Below are positions 8,647-17,097 of a DNA stretch of 64,000 nt, in pieces (positions within the stretch are counted from its first letter, which is position 1; each line of letters opens with the position of its first letter). The notes under the pieces are model-generated. The model saw nothing but the letters and a program-made list of their open reading frames with translations, did no database searches and was not told where the DNA came from. Origin of the DNA: Enterococcus alishanensis (lineage in GTDB: Bacteria; Bacillota; Bacilli; Lactobacillales; Enterococcaceae); assembly GCF_019218635.1 (NCBI RefSeq), contig NZ_JAHUZB010000006.1, positions 62,001 to 126,000 on the forward strand, read 5' to 3'. A program made the position numbers and the translations under genes.

Positions 8647-9387
8647 TTAACCAAATAGATTTTCGTGGAAAAAATCTGTAATTTGGTCCATCGTTTGTCC
8701 TTTAACCATATGCCGCTCATCGGCACTTTCAAAAATCACATTTTCTTGTGGATTTCCCGATACAAATGTTGCTACATCCTCATAAGGAATTTTTTCATCT
8801 TCTCGACCATGCCAAAATAGTAACGGACGACCAGCTAAGCTTTCTGGTTGTTGTGACAAATCATACTCTTCAATCCAAGCCAATAATTTTCGATAATCCT
8901 TTGGTAAATAAAAACCCAATTGACTGGCATGTTCTTCAATCCGTGCACGATATGTCAAAGGTGCTGGCGAGCCCATTACGCAAGCTGCGACATTTATCTC
9001 CGGATGTTGAGTTAATAACATGCAAGTAGTCATCCCACCCATCGAAACACCACCAACGCCAATCTGTGCTGTAACTAAATCTAATTTTTTAAAATAATCC
9101 ACTATGTAACCAAACTCAAACAAATTACCTTGAATACTATCAAAAAAGGTCAGCGATGGAATCTTAGAAACTGCTTGTCTGCGTTCACCATGATTAGGAG
9201 CATCAGGTAAAAGCACTCGCATTTTTTGTTTAGCAAGTTTTCGTCCTTGAGTCAGAACCAATTCTTTTGCCGTTTGCCAGCCATGATAATAAATCACTAA
9301 TGGCAGCGGTGTGTGAACATACTCTTCTGGTACTACTTCTAGTAAAGGAATATTTCCCACCATTCGTCTGCGTACAGCAATTTTCAT
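8647..9387 (-). CDS. Alpha/beta-hydrolase, YitV-like esterase
   Basis: 246 aa serine hydrolase. Seen: an oxyanion region YYHGWQTAKE, the DAPNHGERR block typical of the YitV/prolyl-oligopeptidase-like esterases, nucleophile elbow GGVSMGGMT, the acid residue near WHGREDEKIPY and the catalytic histidine in DERHMVKG. There is no signal peptide. The start is ATG at 9387 after GAGGTG; a GTG four codons earlier overlaps that ribosome binding site. Substrate unknown. It stands alone, with the dehydrogenase gene 83 bp downstream. Confidence 0.85.
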   Translation of the reverse strand: MKIAVRRRMVGNIPLLEVVPEEYVHTPLPLVIYYHGWQTAKELVLTQGRKLAKQKMRVLLPDAPNHGERRQAVSKIPSLTFFDSIQGNLFEFGYIVDYFKKLDLVTAQIGVGGVSMGGMTTCMLLTQHPEINVAACVMGSPAPLTYRARIEEHASQLGFYLPKDYRKLLAWIEEYDLSQQPESLAGRPLLFWHGREDEKIPYEDVATFVSGNPQENVIFESADERHMVKGQTMDQITDFFHENLFG

Positions 9388-9505
9388 ATTATATTTCACC
9401 TCTTCGTCTTCTTTTAAATTGTAACTAAGAATATCGATTAGGACAAATCTTAGCGCAGATTACAAACTCCTGCTATACTGGGACAGGATTTGATGAGGTG
9501 AGAAA

Positions 9506-10414
9506 ATGACAAAAAAAATGACAACCGCAAAAGCACAAAATTTTAACTGGATTAATTTAGATTCTGATACATTTGGTGAGGATTCAAAAGTTTATCAAGA
9601 ATACGGCATTGACGAAGAGGTCTTAAATTATGCCCTCGATAAAAATGAACGTGCACGGGTAGAATATGACGATCAGCTACAAATGTTTATCTTGATCTAC
9701 AATGTACCGAAATTGAAAAAAATTTATAATCACTATGAGACGGTTCCGCTAACTTTTTTAGTTCGAGGACAAAATCTAATCACTATTTCCAACCAAGAAA
9801 ATGGTTATTTGGTCGAAACTATCAAAAATTTATTGATGAAACATCCAGATTTGTCTTTGTATAAATTTCTTTTTACGATTTTATTTATTATTTCTGATTT
9901 GTATTTTCCAATGGTAGAAGAAATGAATGCTGATCGCCAATTGATTAGCAATCGCTTAAAAGAAAAAACTAGCAAAAATAATTTGCTAGCTTTATCCGAT
10001 TTAGAAACCGGGATTGTTTATTTAATTTCAGCTGCTAAACAGAATACGGTTCTGCTAGAACAAATCAAAACCAATCCTATTTACCATTCGATTAATGCCA
10101 TCGAAAGAGAACAACTAGAAGACACTTTAATCGAAGCTAAACAACTAGTTGAAATGACTGAATTGGCCTCAGAAATTTTACACGGTATCTCTGGAACCTA
10201 TAACAATATTTTGAATAATAATTTAAATGACACTATGAAAATCTTAACTGTCTTGTCTTTATTATTGACCATTCCCACCATCGTTACTGGTTTTTTTGGC
10301 ATGAATGTACCCTTGCCCTTTGAGCATGATTTGTCCGGTTGGTGGTTCATTATTATCATTAGTGTTGTTGGCTGGTTTGGTTTTTCCTTTATTTTGCGGC
10401 AGATCTTAAAATAA
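9506..10414 (+). CDS. corA: CorA-family divalent cation transporter
   Basis: 302 aa. Seen: a long cytoplasmic N-terminal domain with a helical stretch (residues about 150-240) and two C-terminal transmembrane helices separated by the signature GMN inside TGFFGMNVPLP (near residue 270). This is diagnostic for CorA channels, which take up Mg2+ (some Co2+/Ni2+) as pentamers. It ends shortly after the second helix, as usual. GAGGTG lies upstream of the ATG. Confidence 0.93.
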   Translation: MTKKMTTAKAQNFNWINLDSDTFGEDSKVYQEYGIDEEVLNYALDKNERARVEYDDQLQMFILIYNVPKLKKIYNHYETVPLTFLVRGQNLITISNQENGYLVETIKNLLMKHPDLSLYKFLFTILFIISDLYFPMVEEMNADRQLISNRLKEKTSKNNLLALSDLETGIVYLISAAKQNTVLLEQIKTNPIYHSINAIEREQLEDTLIEAKQLVEMTELASEILHGISGTYNNILNNNLNDTMKILTVLSLLLTIPTIVTGFFGMNVPLPFEHDLSGWWFIIIISVVGWFGFSFILRQILK

Positions 10415-10435
10415 ACCAGATCTGCTATTTTTCTT
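10399..10435. terminator. Terminator overlapping the corA stop codon
   Basis: Perfect 8-bp arms GCAGATCT (10399-10406) and AGATCTGC (10418-10425) are followed by TATTTTTCTTTG. The hairpin begins inside the last corA codons and also covers the stop codon of the convergent XRE gene, so it can serve both. Confidence 0.75.
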
Positions 10436-11174
10436 TGTGAATTTCTTCGTAGAGTGAAGCACCACTAAACATTAAATATAGAAGATTTTGTGGGTCTTCT
10501 AATTTCACACCATAAGAGCTTAGTAAAACTAACAACTGTGGTAAAAAGTCCCGTGGTTTACTTAAGATACTTAAACTATAGGTTTGATTATTTTTTGTCG
10601 TAATAACTAAATCAATCGGGTCGGAAAACCAAATATCAAATGCTGAAAAACGGGGTCTTTTGGTGTAAGACAAACAGGCAGTATCAATTTCTTCATAAGG
10701 AATAATTATTTTCTTCTCTGTATTAGTCAATCTTTGATATTGAACAACTAAAGGCGTGTAAGAAAATTCGTGAACCACTATTTGTTTTGCTTCTATCACC
10801 CAATAGTTTCGAATCAAGGCCGCCAAGCCAAAAATAGAAAGCAACAACATCAATACTAACCAGATAAACCACAAATGCGTAAAATCAAATTGCATAAAAC
10901 TAGCTGAAATAAATCCAGCAATTAAAAGAAAAAATAACAAAGAAACCCCGCTAAAAAAATGACCCACTGTATAAGGTAATTTTAATTGGTCAATTAGTTC
11001 ATCACAAGATACATCTAGTGTAGTGCATAATTTTTCCAGTTCAACCTTGGTTGGAATAGCTTGATTTTTTATCCATTTTTCAACAAATGCTACTTCCACA
11101 TGTAAATCACTCGCCAATTCCTCAGTTGAGAGATGTAAAACTGCTTGTCTTTTTAAAATCAAATCTCCTAACAT
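10425..11174 (-). CDS. Membrane-anchored XRE-family transcriptional regulator
   Basis: 249 aa. Residues 1-62 form a helix-turn-helix of the Cro/XRE type (LSTEELASDLHVEVAFVEKW). Two hydrophobic segments follow (about residues 70-92 and 98-122), then a C-terminal cytoplasmic-looking beta-rich domain ending in SGASLYEEIHKEK. The downstream neighbour encodes a paralogue with the same layout (shared PRDfLPQ and SLYEEfHK motifs). Membrane-bound XRE proteins are thought to sense envelope signals. No target is evident. The start ATG follows GGAGGGGG. Confidence 0.8.
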   Translation of the reverse strand: MLGDLILKRQAVLHLSTEELASDLHVEVAFVEKWIKNQAIPTKVELEKLCTTLDVSCDELIDQLKLPYTVGHFFSGVSLLFFLLIAGFISASFMQFDFTHLWFIWLVLMLLLSIFGLAALIRNYWVIEAKQIVVHEFSYTPLVVQYQRLTNTEKKIIIPYEEIDTACLSYTKRPRFSAFDIWFSDPIDLVITTKNNQTYSLSILSKPRDFLPQLLVLLSSYGVKLEDPQNLLYLMFSGASLYEEIHKEK

Positions 11175-11221
11175 CTTTTCCCCCTCCTTTATTCAATTAA
11201 ATAATAAGCCTATAAGATAAA

Positions 11222-11247
11222 AAAACCAATCAACTGACAGTTGATTG
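11222..11247 (-). terminator. Terminator after the second XRE gene's neighbour
   Basis: Perfect 10-bp inverted repeat CCAATCAACT / AGTTGATTGG with a 3-base spacer. On the minus strand it is followed by a run of T. It ends the transcript of the XRE gene at 11253-12008 and separates it from the one at 10425-11174. Confidence 0.8.
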
Positions 11248-11252
11248 GCGAT

Positions 11253-12008
11253 TTAATCAGCTTTATGGAATTCTTCATAGAGAGAAACATCTTTTAACAA
11301 TAACTCAACAATCTCGTCATCGTCCTTGACCTTCACGCCTCGATGCTCTAAAAACATCACAAATTGAGGTAGATAATCTCGAGGCTGATTCAACAAATCA
11401 AACGAAACAAACTTGCCATCTTTTTTTGTAACGTCTAAATACATCGGATCCGCACTCACATCTACAACGGAAAAACGAGCTTTTTTAGTATAACGTATCT
11501 TAGCTTCGGCCATCTCAGTATAGATGATTCTTGTTACTTTAGCTTTACGCATTATTAATTGAAACATTCCCCAAAAAGGAACGCTTGAATAACCTACTTG
11601 ATAAATTTCCTTTTGATCAATCACCCAATAATCTCGAATCAAAAACGGAAGAATCATACCAGAAATTATGATAAAGTAGATCACACCCGCTAACCATAAA
11701 TCGATTCGGAAACCAATCAAAAAACCCGTGACTAATACATCTAAAAGCAAAAAATTTCGCAATCGTTTCATAGTAAATTTTTTCCCCACGACATAAGGCT
11801 TTTTAAAAAAGGGACTCCCCCGTAAAAGCTCATCAATCGAAAGGTTAAACACTTCACTTAACGCGATTAAATTATCAATCGAAGGCACAGCTAAATTTTT
11901 TTCCCATTTCGAAATAGCTTGTGGCGTCACAAAAAGCTGCTGCGCCAATTCAACTTGGGTCAAGCCAGCTTTTGTCCGATATATTTGTAACAACTCCCCT
12001 AAACGCAC
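11253..12008 (-). CDS. Membrane-anchored XRE-family transcriptional regulator (paralogue)
   Basis: 251 aa. The N-terminal HTH reads LGELLQIYRTKAGLTQVELAQ followed by SKWEKNLAVPSIDNL (residues 3-50). Two membrane helices follow at about residues 85-125, then a C-terminal domain with QPRDYLPQFVMFLEHRGVKV and SLYEEFHKAD that matches its neighbour. The ribosome binding site AGGAG fits a GTG start at 12008; a GTG three codons earlier touches that site and is unlikely. The pair looks like an old tandem duplication kept as two separate transcription units. Confidence 0.8.
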   Translation of the reverse strand: MRLGELLQIYRTKAGLTQVELAQQLFVTPQAISKWEKNLAVPSIDNLIALSEVFNLSIDELLRGSPFFKKPYVVGKKFTMKRLRNFLLLDVLVTGFLIGFRIDLWLAGVIYFIIISGMILPFLIRDYWVIDQKEIYQVGYSSVPFWGMFQLIMRKAKVTRIIYTEMAEAKIRYTKKARFSVVDVSADPMYLDVTKKDGKFVSFDLLNQPRDYLPQFVMFLEHRGVKVKDDDEIVELLLKDVSLYEEFHKAD

Positions 12009-12057
12009 AACTATCACTCTCCTGCTTTCATTATAAACTTTTTTATCCCCTAAAAGT

Positions 12058-12101
12058 AAAAAAAGACTGGATCAAAAGTTATTTAACTTTCAATCCAATC
12101 T
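12058..12101 (-). terminator. Terminator of the AlsE/PTS operon
   Basis: On the minus strand a long imperfect stem (AGATTGGATTGAAAGTT paired with AACTTTTGATCCAGTCT, loop AAAT) is followed by TTTTTTT. It lies immediately after the epimerase stop codon. Confidence 0.8.
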
Positions 12102-12106
12102 AAAGG

Positions 12107-12796
12107 TTATATTAGTGCTTTCCCAGTCATATCTTCGTAATCTTTTTTCATGATTTCCCAAGATTTTTCAATCTTATCATCTAGTCCAAATAAACCGCTG
12201 CGACCAACAATATAGATGTCTGGTCCGGCTGCATCAATTCGTTTGAATGATTTCCGATTTGATGAACCGTCCATTTCGATAACATATTTGTAACCTTTTT
12301 CTTCTCGTAATTCCCGTAAAGCAACAATTTTATCTAAGGTACTTTCGATAAAGCGTTGTCCAGCAAAACCTGGATCAATTGTCATAATGGTAATTTTATC
12401 CAACAATTCGATATATGGAAAAATTGTTTCAATCGGTGTTTCTGGATTTAAAACAATTCCTGCTTTTAAACCTGCATCATGAATTTGATCGATTAAACGA
12501 AATGCCATGCCATCTAAAACTTCAGCATGCATACAAATCCATTCACATTTTTGAGCAACTAATTGATCTACCCAAAAACTTGGATTTGTCACCATCAAGT
12601 GTGCTGACATTGGTAAACTACTGATTTTGCGTACTTCATCAATAAACCACGGTGATAAAGTAATATTTGGCACATAATGACCGTCCATAATATCAATGTG
12701 ATAAGAATCTACCTTATCATTTAGAAAAGTAATTTGTTCTTTAAATTTATCTAAGTCCATCGTCATTAATGATGGTGAAAATTCTACTTTGTTCAT
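12107..12796 (-). CDS. alsE: D-allulose-6-phosphate 3-epimerase-like enzyme
   Basis: 229 aa TIM-barrel of the ribulose-phosphate 3-epimerase family. Seen: FSPSLMTMDL, the metal-binding HIDIMDGHYVPNITLSP, AHLMVTNPS, MTIDPGFAGQ, EMDGSSN and VGRSGLF. The block MTMDLDKFKEQI and ending resemble E. coli AlsE more than Rpe, and being the last gene of a sugar PTS operon supports a role on a ketohexose 6-phosphate brought in by that PTS. It would feed fructose 6-phosphate into glycolysis. Plain ribulose-phosphate epimerase activity cannot be excluded. Confidence 0.83.
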   Translation of the reverse strand: MNKVEFSPSLMTMDLDKFKEQITFLNDKVDSYHIDIMDGHYVPNITLSPWFIDEVRKISSLPMSAHLMVTNPSFWVDQLVAQKCEWICMHAEVLDGMAFRLIDQIHDAGLKAGIVLNPETPIETIFPYIELLDKITIMTIDPGFAGQRFIESTLDKIVALRELREEKGYKYVIEMDGSSNRKSFKRIDAAGPDIYIVGRSGLFGLDDKIEKSWEIMKKDYEDMTGKALI

Positions 12797-12817
12797 ACTT
12801 AACCTCGCTTCATTTTT

Positions 12818-13918
12818 TTAGAAAATTTGAATATCGTCTAAACTAATTTCATCTTCTTCCACTTCTACCGCTGTATCTAATTCTTCTAACGGTACATTTT
12901 TCTTAATCACCGCTAATGCTACAGCGGTCACTACAATATTTACTAAGAGCGCCATCACGCCAGCCATTGGACGCGACATGGTTGGAATCATCAAGACACC
13001 ACCAAATGGAACTGTTGCATCGGCACCTAAGACCATTGATACGGCACCACCTGCTGCACCACCGATTGCAGTTGCGACAACACTACGAACAATATCATTC
13101 ATTACTAAAGGAATAACACCTTCGACAATATTGATTACACCCATCGGTACGGCAGATTTTAAAGTTTCAACTTCCACTGAAGAATAAATATTTTTTCTAA
13201 ATAATTTCGCAATAAAATAAGCTAAACCGAAACCGATTGGTGTGGCAGTATTGACTAGTTGTAATGCAGTAATTGGTCCATTCAACCCTTCTGCTTGCAT
13301 CGTTAATACAAAAGCGAAAACTGTTTTGTTGATTGGTCCACCGTAATCGACACCACTTAAAATCCCGACAACTGCACCAAAAATTAATAATGACGAAGAA
13401 CCTAAACCATTTAATAAGTCCGTTAATAAATTAGTAAATGCGGCAATTGGAATCCCGATAATGTATACCATGATTAATCCGCCGACAATTGATGTTAAAA
13501 ATGGTACTACTAAAGTTGGCATCAAACCTTTTGCCCAGTTTGGTAATTTTACATATTTTAAGACGGCCAATACTAACCAACCCGCCATGTAACCACCAAT
13601 GATACCGCCGATAAATCCAGCGCTGATTGCGTTTGCTGTCAAACCGATGATAAAACCTGGTGCAATCCCTGGTTTCGCTGCAATCGAATAAGAAATTCCG
13701 GTAGCAATCACGACTGGTAATAATCCTAAACCAGCTGCTCCCATCGTTGCTAAAGCATCCCAGATTGAAAATTCTCCTTGTACTAAAGCTGATTGGTTAC
13801 TTCCGCCAAAAGCCATCCCAATGGCAATTAGAAAACCTGCGCCACAGACAATCGGGATTAAATAAGAGATCGCCGTCAGCAAGTGTCCTTTTAAATTTAA
13901 CCGTTTGATAAGTTCCAT
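12818..13918 (-). CDS. PTS fructose-type transporter EIIC component
   Basis: 366 aa polytopic membrane protein with about nine or ten helices. Seen: the fructose-family EIIC pattern GVDYGGPINKTVFAF, the glycine-rich GFIGGIIGGYMAGWLV and VPFGGVLMIPTMSRP. It forms the sugar channel of the system. Unlike fused FruA it carries no EIIA or EIIB domain; those are separate genes upstream. It lies 21 bp before alsE and 22 bp after an EIIB gene, with consistent ribosome binding sites, so one polycistronic message is likely. Confidence 0.9.
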   Translation of the reverse strand: MELIKRLNLKGHLLTAISYLIPIVCGAGFLIAIGMAFGGSNQSALVQGEFSIWDALATMGAAGLGLLPVVIATGISYSIAAKPGIAPGFIIGLTANAISAGFIGGIIGGYMAGWLVLAVLKYVKLPNWAKGLMPTLVVPFLTSIVGGLIMVYIIGIPIAAFTNLLTDLLNGLGSSSLLIFGAVVGILSGVDYGGPINKTVFAFVLTMQAEGLNGPITALQLVNTATPIGFGLAYFIAKLFRKNIYSSVEVETLKSAVPMGVINIVEGVIPLVMNDIVRSVVATAIGGAAGGAVSMVLGADATVPFGGVLMIPTMSRPMAGVMALLVNIVVTAVALAVIKKNVPLEELDTAVEVEEDEISLDDIQIF

Positions 13919-13940
13919 TTTTGTTTCCCCCTAGAGTATA

Positions 13941-14255
13941 TTATGCTTGTGCCACCACTTCGGCCGCCTTTTCAATAAGTTTGTTAGGTGATTTCACGGC
14001 AATTTCTGTTGGAACTTGGATAATGCGTTTGCCCTCGAAACGTTCCCGACCAGAAATTTTTACATCTACCGCTAAAATAACCACGTCTGCTTCATTGATT
14101 TGTTCTGGTGATAATTCATTTTCCACACCAATTGTTCCTTGCGTTTCCACTTGAATCTCATAACCGGCTTTTTTTCCGGCATTTTCTAATTTTTCTTGCG
14201 CAATATAAGTATGGGCAATTCCCACTGTACATGCTGCTACTCCGACAATTTTCAT
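13941..14255 (-). CDS. PTS fructose-type EIIB component, copy 1
   Basis: 104 aa cytoplasmic phosphocarrier. Seen: MKIVGVAACTVGIAHTYIAQ, where the Cys of ACTVGIAHT is the phosphorylated residue, followed by ETQGTIGVENELS as in FruA IIB domains. The start is ATG at 14255 after TTGGAGG; the longer frame would start at a TTG inside that site. It is about 94% identical to the second EIIB copy at 14743-15054, with differences at only a few positions, which indicates a recent duplication around the EIIA gene. Confidence 0.92.
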   Translation of the reverse strand: MKIVGVAACTVGIAHTYIAQEKLENAGKKAGYEIQVETQGTIGVENELSPEQINEADVVILAVDVKISGRERFEGKRIIQVPTEIAVKSPNKLIEKAAEVVAQA

Positions 14256-14273
14256 CAATGATTCCTCCAATTT

Positions 14274-14723
14274 TTAGACAAAGGCCGTAACGATTGCGTT
14301 TTGATCTTTGGCTTGTAATAAGTTTGCTACGACTTCATCATTACCTAATTTGCGGGCAAACATTGCTAATAATTTTAAGTGATCTTTAGCGGCTTCAACG
14401 TCATCTCCAACAGCAAATAAAATAATTCCTTTAACGCCTTTGCCATCTAAAGTTTCCCATGGAATTTCTTCGTTGTTAATACCGATTGCAACACCAACGT
14501 CTTTTACAAAAGCACTTTTTCCATGAGGAATTGCGACATAATTTCCGATTCCTGTTTGGCCTTCTGCTTCTCGCGCGTAAATATCTTTGATAAAACCTTC
14601 GATGTCGGTAATGTTGCCATTGGCCAACAATAATTCTGCTAATTCATGTAAAACTTCATCTTTAGATTTTGCATTCATATTAGTTTTCATCAAATTTTTG
14701 TTTAAAATTTCGGTCATTTCCAT
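14274..14723 (-). CDS. PTS fructose/mannitol-type EIIA component
   Basis: 149 aa. Seen: the family-2 EIIA active site NYVAIPHGKSAFV, whose histidine (near residue 67) accepts phosphate from HPr, and a normal domain length. It would pass phosphate to the EIIB proteins. It sits between the two EIIB copies. The ATG follows AGGAGGAG at good spacing. Confidence 0.9.
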   Translation of the reverse strand: MEMTEILNKNLMKTNMNAKSKDEVLHELAELLLANGNITDIEGFIKDIYAREAEGQTGIGNYVAIPHGKSAFVKDVGVAIGINNEEIPWETLDGKGVKGIILFAVGDDVEAAKDHLKLLAMFARKLGNDEVVANLLQAKDQNAIVTAFV

Positions 14724-14742
14724 TTTGTTCTCCTCCTAATAA

Positions 14743-15054
14743 TTATCCCGCAACAACTTCAGCGGCTTTCTCAATTAATTTATTTGGTGATTTTACTGCT
14801 ACTTCAGTTGGTACTTGGATGATGCGTTTGCCTTCAAAACGTTCGCGACCAGAAATTTTTACATCCACTGCTAAAATCACGACGTCTGCTTCTTTAATTT
14901 GTTCATCTGACAATTCGTTTTCCACACCGATGGTTCCTTGTGTTTCTACTTGAATATCATAGCCGGCTTTTTTACCAGCGTTTTCTAATTTTTCTTGTGC
15001 GATATATGTATGGGCAATTCCCACGGTACATGCTGCTACTCCGACGATTTTCAT
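14743..15054 (-). CDS. PTS fructose-type EIIB component, copy 2
   Basis: 103 aa. It has the same active site ACTVGIAHT and the same ETQGTIGVENELS block as copy 1. It differs mainly at residues 33 (D for E), 50 (D for P), 54 (K for N), 85 (V for I) and the last residues. Both copies keep the catalytic Cys and good ribosome binding sites, so both look functional. Which copy is ancestral cannot be told. Confidence 0.92.
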   Translation of the reverse strand: MKIVGVAACTVGIAHTYIAQEKLENAGKKAGYDIQVETQGTIGVENELSDEQIKEADVVILAVDVKISGRERFEGKRIIQVPTEVAVKSPNKLIEKAAEVVAG

Positions 15055-15066
15055 AAATGATTCCTC

Positions 15067-15489
15067 CTAAATTTCTCCAACTATTTCAGTTATTTGTTTG
15101 ATATGATTGGCTGCCAACAAATTTTCGACAAATTCATCATCAGCTAATTTTCGAATAAATAAAGCAATTCTTTTTTTGATTTCCACCGCTTCATTTTCTT
15201 TTAGCAAGATGGCAATCACAAATGCTACGTCTCCTTGTTTCTCCCAGTCAAAAGTTTGCTGCAACTTCACTAATAAAACTTGGCTCGTTAAAATATCAGG
15301 ACTTTCAATATGGGGCAAAGCAACTTTTTCCGCCACCATAATACTGCCTAAATCCACCCGCTCTTTTAACTGTTGACTGACTTTTTCAGGCGCAGTAGTC
15401 GCAGCTTTCTGACTTAAAAACTGATAGATTTCTTGAACATTGCTAAACGTATCAACCATTGCTACTTGATATAATTTATTTTCGCTCAT
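15067..15489 (-). CDS. EIIA-like domain protein next to the PRD regulator
   Basis: 140 aa, PTS EIIA type 2 fold. Seen: VALPHIESPDILTSQVLLVKL with a conserved active-site histidine. The start is ATG at 15489 (ribosome binding site GAGGAG), overlapping the end of the regulator gene by 14 bp. In MtlR/ManR-type regulators an EIIA domain is fused to the C terminus; here it is a separate, translationally coupled protein. It may therefore act on the regulator rather than in transport, but a transport role is possible. Confidence 0.8.
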   Translation of the reverse strand: MSENKLYQVAMVDTFSNVQEIYQFLSQKAATTAPEKVSQQLKERVDLGSIMVAEKVALPHIESPDILTSQVLLVKLQQTFDWEKQGDVAFVIAILLKENEAVEIKKRIALFIRKLADDEFVENLLAANHIKQITEIVGEI

Positions 15490-16948
15490 GATAAATCTCC
15501 TCAATTTTATTTTTCAGCCGTTCTTCATCTTCCTTTGAAAACATCGCACTAACTAATAAATTATTGATGGGCACTTGCTGATTCAAATCAATCGTGGATA
15601 AAATCAATTCCACGCCGGCATAATTTTGCGAAGTTTGATCGTAATCTCTCGTGGCCAAAACATCGACAATTTCCAACTCAGGAAACTTCTTAGCAATTTT
15701 GACTCGTAATAATTCCGAAGTTCCAATCCCAGTAGTACACATAATCAAAGTTGGAATCGGTCGCCGATCAGTTTCTAACACTCGAGCAAAGTACAACGTG
15801 ATAAAACCATTTTCATCATCATTGATGGTTGCCAGTTGAAATTTTTGACTCGCTAACACTGAGACTTCTGTGACTTGCTGAAAAATATTGTCGTAGACAC
15901 TTTTAATTTGGTCTAATAAGCCATTTTTCACACGGATTTGATTTTCTAAACGATTCAACATCGGTTTTATGTGATTAGCAAAATCATTGAAAAATGTTTC
16001 ATTCACCATCGCAATTCCTAAACGTTTGGTCATCTCTTCCAAATAGAAATAAGTCACGTCGTTCACTTTGTCAGAAAAATGATTCTTTTTCTTATTATTC
16101 CCTTCAATTCTCGAAGAAACCAAGTATTGATAGAGATGATAAATTTCATTTTCCGGTAACGGCTCATTGATATATTTGCTAATGTTATCAATCACCGTTT
16201 CAGCAATTTTCTTTAACTCAGGATCTTTTGTCATCTCTTGTTCTTCTTCAGCCGTCACTTCTCGTTTAACAATTTGCGAAGATTTACGAGAACGACTGAC
16301 TAAAATATACAAGTGAGAAAAAATATTCACGTTATAAGGATAAGGAATTTGCAATTTCATCTTGCGCAGTTGATCCAAGATATACAAAACATCATAACTA
16401 TTGAAGTTTAAACTTTGATTGTTGCGCAATTCTTCAATATCAACAATGTTCATGTTTTGAATCACATCGCCAATCGCTTTGCGGATATTTTTCTCTTCTC
16501 CGACGATCGCCAACTGCCGATTTTTTCGCTCCAAAACTAAATCATACTGCGCCAACTCATTCGTCAAAATCTGTTCATCACTGGCCACCACTGAATCACC
16601 GACATAATACTCATCGAATAACTCATAAATTTTTTTCGGATGCGGTGCCGCTAATAACAAAGCTTCTAGCACGCGTTCTCTCCGTTGTTTCGGCGTGAAG
16701 TCTATTTGCTTTTCACTTTTTGCCACTGGATTGCCTAAATATTTTTCATAGTTTAGTTTAAATCCGCGACCTTTCTCAGAAAAAATCATGATGTCATCAG
16801 TGACTTCATCATTAATTTTTTTGACTAAGCGATAGACCGTTTTAGGTGAAATATCAAAATGTTGGGCAATCTCTTCCCCCGTCACAAAATCTGACTTGTT
16901 AGAAAGATACAATAATAGCTGCTTTTCGCGATTTCCTTTTTTACTCAT
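15476..16948 (-). CDS. PRD-containing PTS transcriptional regulator (MtlR/ManR type)
   Basis: 490 aa. Seen in order: an N-terminal winged HTH (residues 5-50, FVTGEEIAQHFDISPKTVYR), a central region with two PTS-regulation domains (about 190-390, with histidines such as in EIYHLYQYL and FANHIKPML) and a C-terminal EIIB-like domain (about 400-485, PTLIMCTTGIGTSELL with a Cys). It probably activates the downstream PTS operon according to phosphorylation state. The start is ATG at 16948 after GAAGGAG. It is the first gene of the operon. Confidence 0.88.
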   Translation of the reverse strand: MSKKGNREKQLLLYLSNKSDFVTGEEIAQHFDISPKTVYRLVKKINDEVTDDIMIFSEKGRGFKLNYEKYLGNPVAKSEKQIDFTPKQRRERVLEALLLAAPHPKKIYELFDEYYVGDSVVASDEQILTNELAQYDLVLERKNRQLAIVGEEKNIRKAIGDVIQNMNIVDIEELRNNQSLNFNSYDVLYILDQLRKMKLQIPYPYNVNIFSHLYILVSRSRKSSQIVKREVTAEEEQEMTKDPELKKIAETVIDNISKYINEPLPENEIYHLYQYLVSSRIEGNNKKKNHFSDKVNDVTYFYLEEMTKRLGIAMVNETFFNDFANHIKPMLNRLENQIRVKNGLLDQIKSVYDNIFQQVTEVSVLASQKFQLATINDDENGFITLYFARVLETDRRPIPTLIMCTTGIGTSELLRVKIAKKFPELEIVDVLATRDYDQTSQNYAGVELILSTIDLNQQVPINNLLVSAMFSKEDEERLKNKIEEIYHERK

Positions 16949-16984
16949 AACTATTACTCCTTCGATGTCTTTATAATAAAGCAC

Positions 16985-17035
16985 TTTCAAGAAAGCGTTT
17001 CACTTATAAATGTCCAATGCACTGGACATTTTTTT
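16985..17035 (-). promoter_or_regulatory. Upstream regulatory region of the PTS operon (cre-like sequence and palindrome)
   Basis: Minus strand shows TGAAACGCTTTCTTG (about 16989-17003), similar to a catabolite-responsive element but one base shorter in the core. An inverted repeat AAATGTCCA / TGGACATTT with a 6-base spacer (17008-17031) lies just upstream. The repeat is followed by seven T on the plus strand, so it could be a terminator in that direction, but no plus-strand gene ends here; an operator for the PRD regulator is the alternative. The promoter hexamers are not clear. Confidence 0.4.
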
Positions 17036-17042
17036 AGCGGAC

Positions 17043-17087
17043 AAAAAAATACTAAGAATAATAGGTTTGTCCCCTACTACTCTTAGT
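17043..17087 (-). terminator. Terminator of the nucleoside salvage operon
   Basis: Minus-strand stem ACTAAGAGTAGTAGG / CCTATTATTCTTAGT with loop GGACAAA and a following ATTTTTTT. It lies ten bases after the deoD stop codon. Confidence 0.85.
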
Positions 17088-17097
17088 ATAGTTTTTT

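Noticed and set aside
17008-17035. Terminator of an unknown plus-strand gene
   Set aside because: No plus-strand ORF or promoter lies upstream; it is treated as a palindromic site in the PTS promoter region.
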